A stretch of DNA of 12,493 nt from positions 73,612 to 86,104 of the forward strand of contig QKYT01000396.1 of the NCBI GenBank assembly GCA_003550305.1. The letters run 5' to 3'. Of the stretch, positions 1 through 8,225 are shown piece after piece (position 1 is the stretch's first letter; each line of letters begins with the position of its first letter). A program made the position numbers and the translations under genes. The notes beneath the pieces were generated by a model. The model did no database searches, had not been told where the DNA came from, and saw nothing but the letters and a program-made list of their open reading frames with translations. This stretch comes from Glomus cerebriforme (lineage: Eukaryota; Glomeromycota; Glomeromycetes; Glomerales; Glomeraceae).

Positions 1-145
1 AAAAAAAAAAAAAAAAAAAAAATGTAACACAAAATCAAAAGATTCAAATGTGTTAAAAGATGATTGGTCAAGACAATAATTTTGTTAATTTTTGGTAAGA
101 TAACTTAATTCTGACCAAAATTATAAAAAATTTTCTCTACTGCTT

Positions 146-1639
146 TTATCTAAATAATTCTTCCCGATTTTTTATATAAATTAAATCAATAAAATTTTGA
201 GCTTTTAAAAAACCTTCTTTGGTCACACAATCAGCCCATTCGATATCCAATTCTTTAAGACTATTCCCAAGATAACGTGTAATAACATCTAAATGTTGAT
301 CCGAAATACATTGACAATAAGGGATTCTCAAAATTTCCAAAGGAGATTTTAATAAAGCAAGAAACATCTCGAAAGATTCGGCAGTAAATGAACATGGCAT
401 ATTAATTTCAAAACATTGTAAAGTCATTGGTAATGAACGACCAAATTCAAATGATCGATCATTGATCGGACTTTCATCAAACCATCGAGAACCAATAGAC
501 AAACTTTTAAGTTTTGTAAACGATTTAATAAAAGTTGAAAGGTATGGTAATTCACTTGAATAAAATGGCATATTGAGAGTGATCATATTTGGACAATATT
601 TTGCCAAAACAGAATTAATCCTTTGTGGATTCTCAATATTATTATATACGTGACGAGTGATGTATAACTCTTGTAAACTTGAATTTGAATTTCGTATTAA
701 TGAAAGCAGAACATCATAATTAAAAAGAAAATCCGTCTCAATTATATGCAATTTTCTTATTCGAGGAAGATATGCGCTACTCAAAGGTTGTTTTTTTGTT
801 CCTGTAGGAAAATAGCATCCATCAAAAATTAAGACTTCCAAATTTTTACAACATTCCAAAATATTTGATGTATCATCTTCAAAATTCAAATTATAAAATT
901 CTACCTCTATTAATGTATCTCCCAAAGATGAAATAACAAATTTTGGACAAATTTGATAATTCCCTATAAATTTAACATGTTGAAGAATATTTTGAGATTT
1001 TATTAATCTTGAAATATTACGAATTTCATTATCTTCATTATTATCGTATGATTTATGAATTATCCAATCAGTAAAATTAATTGAAAGATTTCTAATACTT
1101 GTAAATTTATTAGGCCAATCATCAAATTTAGATTTGATAAGTATAAAATCTCCAATAGAATCAGCAGGAATTAATCTTATTGGTTGAGAATTTAACACAA
1201 GATATACTGTTTCAAGAGTTGGACAATACTTTGTGATGAATCTAAGTAATACATAAAGAAGCGTATCTTGAGTTCCTTCTTCAATCTTTTGTTGATTTAA
1301 TTTCAACCATTTTGGTATAGATTTTTGAAGCCTTTCTAGATTAAAATGTCGTAAAAATGTTACATAATTAAAAGTAGGGGGTATTAATAACTTTGATAAT
1401 TTAATCCCATTTGTGATTAATAAATTTCTGTCCTTTTCATTAAGACAAGAAATATATGTCCGTATTAATTTTTCCGATGGAGTTGTACCAATGAAAATAA
1501 AAGGTTGTCTCCATAAAAAAGGGGCGGTATTTTCACACCAAAGGCGATTGACAAGAATGCAAGAATGTAAAGACGTTTTGTCTTCCTGCAAAAAGCGAAA
1601 TATTTCCTCAAAACAATCAACAGGTAATATTGGTGCCAT
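146..1639 (-). CDS. F-box protein with LRR-like C-terminal region
   Basis: This is a single-exon gene of 497 residues with a true ATG at 1637-1639 and a stop at 146-148. Residues about 3-45 form an F-box: an opening ILPVDCFEEIFRFL helix, then CILVNRLWCENTAPFLW, the usual LVNR-W...P.LW pattern of glomeromycotan F-box proteins. The rest is rich in Leu, Ile and Asn and has irregular leucine-rich-repeat-like units, such as LEVLIFDGCYF, LQELYITRHVY, LKSLSIGSRWF, LEILRIPYCQCI and LKELDIEWADCV. In this family the F-box binds Skp1 and the LRRs present a substrate to an SCF ubiquitin ligase, in cytoplasm or nucleus; that role is inferred here. The frame has no stops and keeps all its tryptophans, unlike the relics next to it, so it is probably functional. 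The substrate cannot be predicted. Confidence 0.9.
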   Translation of the reverse strand: MAPILPVDCFEEIFRFLQEDKTSLHSCILVNRLWCENTAPFLWRQPFIFIGTTPSEKLIRTYISCLNEKDRNLLITNGIKLSKLLIPPTFNYVTFLRHFNLERLQKSIPKWLKLNQQKIEEGTQDTLLYVLLRFITKYCPTLETVYLVLNSQPIRLIPADSIGDFILIKSKFDDWPNKFTSIRNLSINFTDWIIHKSYDNNEDNEIRNISRLIKSQNILQHVKFIGNYQICPKFVISSLGDTLIEVEFYNLNFEDDTSNILECCKNLEVLIFDGCYFPTGTKKQPLSSAYLPRIRKLHIIETDFLFNYDVLLSLIRNSNSSLQELYITRHVYNNIENPQRINSVLAKYCPNMITLNMPFYSSELPYLSTFIKSFTKLKSLSIGSRWFDESPINDRSFEFGRSLPMTLQCFEINMPCSFTAESFEMFLALLKSPLEILRIPYCQCISDQHLDVITRYLGNSLKELDIEWADCVTKEGFLKAQNFIDLIYIKNREELFR

Positions 1640-1823
1640 GTTTTTTTTTAGGTATGATAGATTTTTTTTTTTTTTACAAAGGTTGGTCCAATAGATTGAA
1701 ATTCAATCAACTACAAAAAACGCTTATTTTATATAATTTTATTACCATTACACAAATCGATACTGCACGTGAAATTTGACGCGTAATCACGTGCAACAAA
1801 TCAAAGCATTCTTTCGAAAGTTC
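1640..1823 (-). promoter_or_regulatory. Putative promoter of the F-box gene
   Basis: Reading towards the gene on the minus strand there is a palindromic GAAAGTTC-type patch near 1811-1823, then a perfect 9-bp inverted repeat TGCACGTGA/TCACGTGCA (1764-1772 and 1787-1795) enclosing an ACGCGT at 1779-1784. A TATATAAAA-like box follows at 1727-1735, about 90 bases upstream of the ATG, then a CCAAT core at 1688-1692 and a poly(A/T) run at 1663-1674. CACGTG is the E-box bound by bHLH factors and ACGCGT the MluI cell-cycle box of ascomycete yeasts. Whether these are used here is inference. Confidence 0.4.
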
Positions 1824-2040
1824 TTGGCTTTAGTATTTAGTCTAATTATACATATAGTTTTTACTATTACTTGTACTAGGATTTCTATTGTCAGCGACTT
1901 AACAAAATTAAAAATACAGTATACCTTAAAGAATATATTTGTTCTTTAAATTCAAAGAAATATTTTTAAATATTAATAATTATTGGTTAAACTATTAGTG
2001 ACTATGCAAAATCGATAGACAAATATCTTTTGATTCTCCA

Positions 2041-2069
2041 TAATAATAATAATAATGATAATGATAATA
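2041..2069. repeat. TAA/TGA trinucleotide microsatellite
   Basis: About nine to ten trinucleotide units of TAA, with two TGA variants near the right end, directly precede the SINE-like element. Such AT microsatellites often sit next to short retroelements. Confidence 0.8.
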
Positions 2070-2073
2070 TCAT

Positions 2074-2230
2074 TTGCACTGGGGTAGGTTCCAGTCAAAT
2101 TTTAGGAAAACCATACAGGCCCAGATCCGGGTTTGATTTCCAAGCTGGTGCAAGGAGTACACAAGGTACTTATTTTCAACCCATGCAGACCTCCTAATAA
2201 CTGACAATAACATAATAACAGATAATAAAA
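2074..2230 (+). mobile_element. SINE-like element with tRNA-like head
   Basis: This block is clearly richer in G and C than its surroundings. TTGCACT at 2074-2080 can pair with GGTGCAA at 2147-2153 as a seven-pair stem (six Watson-Crick pairs plus one T-G wobble). This closes an 80-base unit, which is tRNA size. Just inside the 3' strand lies GGTTTGATTTCC (2130-2141), close to the pol III B-box consensus GGTTCRANTCC. GGGGTAGG at 2081-2088 lies where an A box would be, but matches it poorly. After the tRNA-like part comes about 45 bases of unrelated body, then a tail of ATAACA/GATAATAA units to about 2230. That head-body-AT-tail order is typical of tRNA-derived SINEs. The D and T stems are degenerate, so it is not a working tRNA gene. 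The exact ends and target duplication are not resolved. Confidence 0.4.
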
Positions 2231-2690
2231 TTAGGATATCAGTCAAAAACCAATACCTACCAATTAACTATAATATATATTTTAAGCAAAAAGGATTTGA
2301 GAAAGAAAATATCAAAAATGTTTAATGCCAATAATGTTGTATGTATGATGGTAGGAGACACAATTCCTTCCCTAGAAATTTATGTTTCTCTCATTATTAT
2401 ACTGTACATACTTATATATGAAAAAAGGTCTAATATTTTTTTACAATACAGTAGTGGCCAAATTTTGCATCACCTAATCACTCAGTATACATATTAAATA
2501 TTTAATTTATTATATCTAAAAAAAATATAAAACAAGTACTTTTTATTTACTCTATAATAAAAAAGCTGAAAAAAATAAAATTCAATTAATTTTATGCAAT
2601 GCATTACTTTTGTCCATTTATGATGCCTGATCTTAAATGAACAAGTATATAATAAAAATTATACTTAGATCCCAATTTTTTTTAAAAGAA
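2231..2690. other. AT-rich intergenic spacer, nothing recognised
   Basis: The only open frame of any length here (about 66 codons on the plus strand) lacks an ATG start and recognisable motifs. No RNA gene or repeat was found. It may include the decayed 3' flank of the mariner-like relic that begins at 2691. Confidence 0.5.
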
Positions 2691-3272
2691 TTAAAGTTTA
2701 CTTTTTCTTATATATATTATATCATTAATATGTTCAGGTATACTTTTAATTAATTTGTTAATAAACTCAATATCAATTTCAATTCAGATCTTTTGTATTG
2801 CATTCCAGAGCTGGTCTTGTATATGAATTCCTACAGAAAAATGCCTTAAATATCTGTTAATTTCATTTTATAAGTGTTCTATATGATGCCCATTTAAGTA
2901 CAAACTATTATCTTATTAAATTAACAGAATATTTTGAATTATTATTCTGTTAAAAATAATATCATTTTTGTTAATTTCATACTATTGGATTATTTTCAAA
3001 AGGTCATTATTTAAAATTTATTAATATAACTCTCTATTTATATTTCATAATTCCAAATAAAAAAAAGTATTCCTATATCAAATACAGCTATTACCAAACT
3101 TTATGATAGGAATTATATGTCTGTTAGTAAGTAGTTTTTCTGGTTTTTTCTAGCAATATTTGCATTTATCAAAGCCAAATATCATGAATTTGAATTTATC
3201 AGATCAAATTACTTTACTCTATTCTTCAACTTCTTAGTTTTTATATTTTTTAGCAAAATTTAAGCATAATTG
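2691..3272 (-). pseudogene. Tc1/mariner transposase relic
   Basis: There is no long ORF, but a minus-strand translation through the stops gives a Tc1/mariner transposase in the right order. It starts with LNFAKKYKN, then SKVI*SDKFKFMIFGFD (first catalytic Asp of the SDE motif), then KYC*KKPEK and IKFGNS. ILNNDLL and NDIIF follow, with a second catalytic block now reading QNNNSKY where the family has QDND.K. Last are HHIEHL*NEINRYLR (the NPIEHLW block with the third acidic residue), DQLWNAIQKI* and EFINKLIKSIPEHI. Stops fall where the family has Trp at 3234-3236, 3219-3221, 3204-3206, 3150-3152, 3078-3080, 2868-2870 and 2784-2786. Others are at 3045-3047 and in the ELY**ILNN block. At least one frameshift lies near 2900-2960. 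The N-terminal HTH domain and terminal inverted repeats were not found. It is not a functional gene. Confidence 0.75.
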
Positions 3273-3589
3273 TTAGTATTTTTTTTAAATATGACTTTTT
3301 TTTCTTAACTTATACAAAAAGACTAAACTTATATAAAACTCACTTTATAGTGTTCTTATATACATTAATTTTTTTAGTATTTATTAAGTTTTTTTAAATA
3401 TTTATAATAGTTGAATATTTTTCAAATAAAACTATTCTTACAATACTACATTCATCTTATTTTATAAAGATTCTTAGATATTATCATCTAAGTTTCTAAA
3501 TTTATTACTTATTTGTCACAACTTGAAATATTTGATCTTAATTTATTCTTTATACTTTACTGAAATATTTAAATCGCGTACATGTTGCA
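3273..3589. other. AT-rich spacer, possible 5' part of the mariner relic
   Basis: This stretch lies upstream of the recognisable Tc1/mariner relic, where the helix-turn-helix DNA-binding region would be. I could not align any part of it with confidence. It is mostly A/T runs with many stops in all frames. Confidence 0.4.
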
Positions 3590-3970
3590 ACCAAATCATA
3601 ACCAAATAACATAGCTATTAGCTATAAATTTGTCACAATCTAGTATAAATCTAGTTAATATGCAGTTACTATAGTAAAGTATTTGTCTATATGCAGTTAC
3701 TGCGCATTAAGATGATCGTAAATCAATTTCACAACTAATATACTATTTATAAATCAAAGTAGTTGTGAATTAGTTTAAAATTTTTAAACGTATAGTAGAT
3801 AGTTATTAAATATGTCTTAAATTTTAGTGAATATGCAGTAAATATGTCATAAAGAAATAATTAAAATTAGTAAATAAATTTATAAATATGTATTAAATAT
3901 GTTGCAAAGTATTAATAAATTTATTAATAAAGTTTAGTAAATACATCGTAAATAATTTTTGCTATTTATT
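3590..3970. repeat. Short direct repeats and an inverted repeat in AT-rich DNA
   Basis: An exact 12-bp direct repeat, TATGCAGTTACT, occurs at 3659-3670 and 3690-3701, with a shorter copy (TATGCAGTA) at 3832-3840. Looser units such as TAAATATGT and AGTAAATA recur to about 3955. A perfect 10-bp inverted repeat, TTCACAACTA/TAGTTGTGAA, lies at 3728-3737 and 3760-3769 with a 22-base loop. The block lies just beyond the 3' end of the Tnp2-like transposase, where CACTA-type elements carry short subterminal transposase-binding repeats. That link is inference, and no terminal inverted repeat was identified. Confidence 0.5.
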
Positions 3971-3989
3971 CATGTAATATATAAAAATT

Positions 3990-3996
3990 NGTAGNN
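3990..3996. other. Ambiguous bases in the assembly
   Basis: Position 3990 and positions 3995-3996 are N. They lie about 15 bases beyond the stop of the transposase pseudogene, suggesting a weakly supported consensus or a join in repetitive sequence. Confidence 0.95.
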
Positions 3997-4011
3997 AAGC
4001 AATAACAGATA

Positions 4012-7000
4012 TTATACGGCCTTGAAGAAATAAATATTTTTTATATATAAATCATTTTCAAAATTATGACCATTACCACTAATGCATTCATCATCGTTAC
4101 AATAATGAATAAAATGCACTGTGTTATTTGTATTAACTTCGCTTATAGGATAGATTTTTCATGTATTTTGAAGCCTATAAACTGGATATTCTAACTTCTT
4201 TTGATTGGTAGTTTTGAACTTATCAATGTCAATAAAAGCAAAATGTTGATTATTCCTTTTATGACTAAAAATTGATCGTAGAAGCGCAAAACTTTCATCC
4301 TCTTCTTCGAAGATGATGGTAACGACATCACCGACATGCAGATGATATTGTGTATTAATCCCATTATCTTCTATTGAAAAACAAATGAGTTTGTAGTATC
4401 GACATGAACTTTTAAAAAATGCCGCTTCATAATCCATATTTTGATATACTGATGCTAATTCACTACGAAAGTCAGGATTATTTGGCAAATTTTCTTCAGT
4501 TTGTCTTCTTGGTATATGCTTCTTTAAGATTATATTTGAAATATATTCATCTAGTGAAAAAATAATAAACTAGTTAAAATATTATTAATTAAAAAATCAT
4601 ATAATTCAATAAAGAAACTTTGATCAAACTGTCGCTTATATCTTCTTCGGGATTGAAGGGTTTTTCAACAATGAACCAATTGTTCATTAACCGTTTTAAA
4701 TGATACGGAAGGTTCATTAAAGCATTATTTGTCGAAGAAAAACGTTTGTCAATACCACTGTCAAATAGACGGCATATCGCAAATAATGTTGTATATTATT
4801 TTAATAAGTCAAGGTCAATATTCTTTCGATTCATTCATGGCATGATATTTTTGAATATACGATGCACCATTTCTTTTGTCCCTATACCTGTATTTAATAA
4901 AGTCACATAATTTCTTGTGTGTTGGACTAAATGGTAATTGATGTGTAGATTTGAAAGGGTTTCAAATCCTTTGAACGCCTATTTGTAATTATTGTAATTA
5001 TTGTTAATAAACAGTATAAATAATGTATCTAATAATCAATGTGTAATTTCAATATTTATTAATTACCTGCGAAAATAATTTTCTTTTACTATCTAAACAT
5101 TCATGCAATTGAATATAATATTCTTCTGTAAAAGAATGTTTAAACGCTATCATCATCATTTTCACTATCAATACCCAACATTTTACCTAAAGTTTTACTG
5201 CAAAATCACTTCGAGAAACTCCTGTTCATCGTTGAAATAAAGTAAGTTCAGATTTTTTGAAGTGTGAGGATTTTAAAAATCTATTAAGAATAAATGAAAT
5301 CATCATGACCAAATGTAAGTAATCTGACATCATAAAACTGTCAATATGAGATATCAGATTTGGTAATTTTTGCCATGTTCTCAGATATTTGAATGATTTC
5401 CAAAAACTAATGAATTCAGATTTTCCTTCCAGCGAAAGTGCTTCAATTGTTATTTTGAGAAATTTTAATACTTTGCCAGCTGTAAGATGATAGATATCTT
5501 GTGGCAACTGAAGATGTCTTTCTCTTTTTAATTCATTGAGTATTGACGGCTGTAGATGTAATCCATACATTGTAACAATTTCATTACTTCTTATTATATT
5601 TGATTCTAATAAAATCTCTTCAAATTGGTTATTAGTAATATGATAATAACGAGAAACTAATAATAAATCAAAACTTTCAGAAGTTCAAGAATCTTTCGTT
5701 ATATTACACGTATGACATCCTTTTATAGCACTGTGTCTTTTAACCCCCCAATTAAGTCATTTTCTTGTGGTAAATTAGCTATTACGTCACTGAGACTTGC
5801 AATAACAAAACTTCTATTTCCTTGCACATCTATTATTATTCCTTTTTCTAATTGCTTCATCTCATCGACAAAAGGCCTAATAAATTCATTAAAAGAACCT
5901 CCAAACGGGATGAAACCAATGATGAAATAATTTTTAAGTTGTTTCCTTTTATAGAAAGGCAAATTTCCAATTTGGACATAGATACCGTCCAGCGAATGGT
6001 ATACATTTCAAAATGTTCCAAAATCATCATAATATAAGTCAATATATAGCTTATAGTTTGGAAGATCGTTACCATTTTGTCTAATGTGACGAATTTCAAA
6101 GGATGGTGATAAGAATACACAATGTTTTTTAATTTTCAATGCCCTTGATGTTTATATAAAATTTCACGAATAAAAATTGAAGTAGCTTTATTAGTATTGC
6201 CTTCATTGTAAAGAATAACGATTATGGCAAGTCTGACAATTTTTTGTAATTCAATTATTATGATCGCATCTTTCACTTCTCGATCTAATAGCCATACTTT
6301 ATTATGCGATCTTTCTCTTCAACTATTGCTTTGCAAGTTGTTTGGCAATTCAGCAAATTGTAAAACATGTTGAACTGTTACTTTGAGTTCATCATCTGTA
6401 TACACTATCACTAAAATTCGACTGAACTTGTTTCCTGTTATCGATTCTTTATATATTATAAATGCTCCGCAATTGTATATCGCTAAAAATTAATAAATTA
6501 ATAAAACAATCATTATTTTAATACTATTGTTTATTATTCATTGATTATCTTGAAATTTAACACAAATAAATAAACAGTATAATACATAACATACTTTCAT
6601 TAATTTGGAAAAATGCATACCCGAATCGTGAGAATTCTTTCCATATGGTCCTATGCTAAAGTTCGTGGTTTCTTTTGACTATTTGACCTGGACTGAAATA
6701 CATTTTACTAAATAGCAAAGGGTTATTGAGAGAATGCCAAATGATATCAGTGATGGATAAATAATACATTTCCTTGGTATTTCGTGAGGTAGAAGGCGTT
6801 TTTTTGCTTGAAATATGAATTTTTTGTGTTTTAATTAGAAGTAAAGGTAATCTTTGCCAATACTTTCTAAACTGATGAATGTTCATTACAACATCTTCGC
6901 TTTTAAATTGCAGATGACGAATTATATCTACTAATTCATCATAAGCTTGAGTAGTTATTGAAATAAAAATAATAGTTAAATTTGTCAATTTAGTAATTAT

Positions 7001-7461
7001 TAAAAAGTTGATTTCTACTTACATATGTTGTGTTTTTGAATCTAGCAAAATATTAAAGCTTTGGTAATATTGTTGAAATATAGTGCAAACTCTCCACTAA
7101 TAGGTGGCATTTGTTTATTATTTAATGACTTATCGATAATTTTATTGGGTTCGTCTTCGTTTGATACTTCATTATCAGAATCTATTGTCATTTCATCATT
7201 ATCGCTCAGTATTTTATTATCGAAAAAATCTTCATAATCAAGATCTCTATCGTTTGATACTTTATTGAGTAAATCTTCATTCAGTATTAATACATAATCA
7301 GTTTCTGTTTCATTTGGTATCTCGTAATCATCTGTCTCTTCATAATCAGTTTCTTTATCACTAATAATTTTTTTATCGTCCAAAGGTGCATTAAATATAT
7401 TATGTAGTTGTCTTATGTAATTTTTACGATAATTAAGGGAGATGTAGCAGTTGCGAAACAT
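4012..7461 (-). pseudogene. Tnp2-like (CACTA-type) transposase pseudogene
   Basis: The reading starts at ATG 7459-7461 and its last stop is TAA 4012-4014. Probable exons are 7461-7023, 6945-6621, 6482-5067, 4978-4619 and 4550-4012, with GT-AG introns of 77, 138, 88 and about 68 bases; two joins need a slip of frame. Order of parts: an Asp/Glu-rich N-terminus; YDELVDIIRH...SSKKTPSTSRNTK; a core with DLYYDDFGTF (first catalytic Asp region, near 6045-6011); GFIPFGGSFNEF and VDEMKQLEKG; then ANLPQENDL, where Tnp2 proteins have a second Asp; then a GCHTC zinc-type knuckle (5706-5720). Further on are LPQDIYHLTAGKVLKFLKI, ISHIDSFMMSDYL, GTKEMVHRIFK and a BAH-like end, LHVGDVVTIIFEEEDESFALL. In-frame stops are at 7042, 6656, 6319, 6136, 6008, 5685, 5226, 5187, 4835, 4796 and 4159 (lower coordinate of each). 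Frameshifts lie near 6100 and in the C6 run at 5744-5749. The family assignment rests on remembered glomeromycotan relatives; a KDZ-type transposase is the alternative. Confidence 0.75.
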
Positions 7462-8225
7462 TTGTTAGAAAATTAAAAAGAATTCACGAAAGAAAGTTTA
7501 AAATTCTGATATGAAGATTAATAATAATTTTTAATAATTTATATTTCTTTTTATTTATATTATGTCGAATATCGTTAATTTTACAATTGAATTTTATTAA
7601 TAGAACTTATTACATCGATTTTACAATTAAATTTATTCATATTAAATAATTTTGCTCTATAATTGAAAATAAATTAATTTTTTTAAAGAGAGAAAGTTTT
7701 ACTTTATCTATAATAGTATTAATTAAATTTCTGATGAGATATTTGATAATAATAACAAATAATAAATAGTTTATTTTTCTCTATATTAGTACAATAATCA
7801 AATTTATAATCAAATTAAACTTCGATGTGATTATTTTTAAGATAATAATAGACAATAATAGACAATAATAATGATTATCGCAAATAAATTAAACTTTCAA
7901 GAAAAAAGCCTATTTTATTTATAATAATAAAAATTAATAATCTGTAAATAAAATTAACTATTAAACTTTTATATTTAAGGATAATAATAACTATAATTGG
8001 TAAATAGATAAAAAAAAATAGTTTATCTATAACAATAATTTGTAAACAAATTTAATTATAAAAGCAGCCTTATTACAATAATTTTATTCTTCTTCTTTAG
8101 TTTTAAAAAATAACTAATTTTATAATTCTTGCAAATAATAAATTTTTTATACATTAATAATTTTTACATCTTTTTACTTTACAAAATAAATATTTTCTAT
8201 ATCCCTTTACTTTTATGAAATAATC
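7462..8225. other. AT-rich spacer between divergent broken genes
   Basis: No gene is seen in this stretch, which separates the start of the minus-strand transposase from the start of the plus-strand gene at 8226. If both belong to one element it would be the shared promoter region. It is almost entirely A and T, with ATAAT runs and a small tandem repeat at 7841-7870. No specific promoter element could be picked out of this composition. Confidence 0.5.
7841..7870 (+). repeat. Three tandem copies of a 10-bp unit
   Basis: GATAATAATA is followed by two copies of GACAATAATA without interruption, a small tandem duplication in AT-rich spacer. Confidence 0.8.

Noticed and set aside
1..22. Run of A at the left edge as a poly(A) tail of a retrotransposon
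   Set aside because: Nothing upstream is visible, and downstream sequence has no target duplication; it may only be a homopolymer.
1413..1694. Plus-strand open frame of 93 codons
   Set aside because: It lies mostly antisense inside the intact F-box gene and its translation has no domain signal.
1811..1823. Heat-shock element upstream of the F-box gene
   Set aside because: Only one GAA..TTC pair has correct spacing; the third unit is imperfect.
1926..1949. Hairpin TTAAAGAA/TTCTTTAA with an 8-base loop
   Set aside because: Eight AT-rich pairs are expected by chance here, and no U-tract or gene end makes it a terminator.
2297..2497. Open frame of 66 codons on the plus strand
   Set aside because: It starts with TTG rather than ATG, has no recognisable motif or splice partner, and has the length expected by chance in such DNA.
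5712..6037. Two plus-strand open frames opposite the transposase core
   Set aside because: They are antisense to a region whose minus-strand translation clearly matches the Tnp2-like family.
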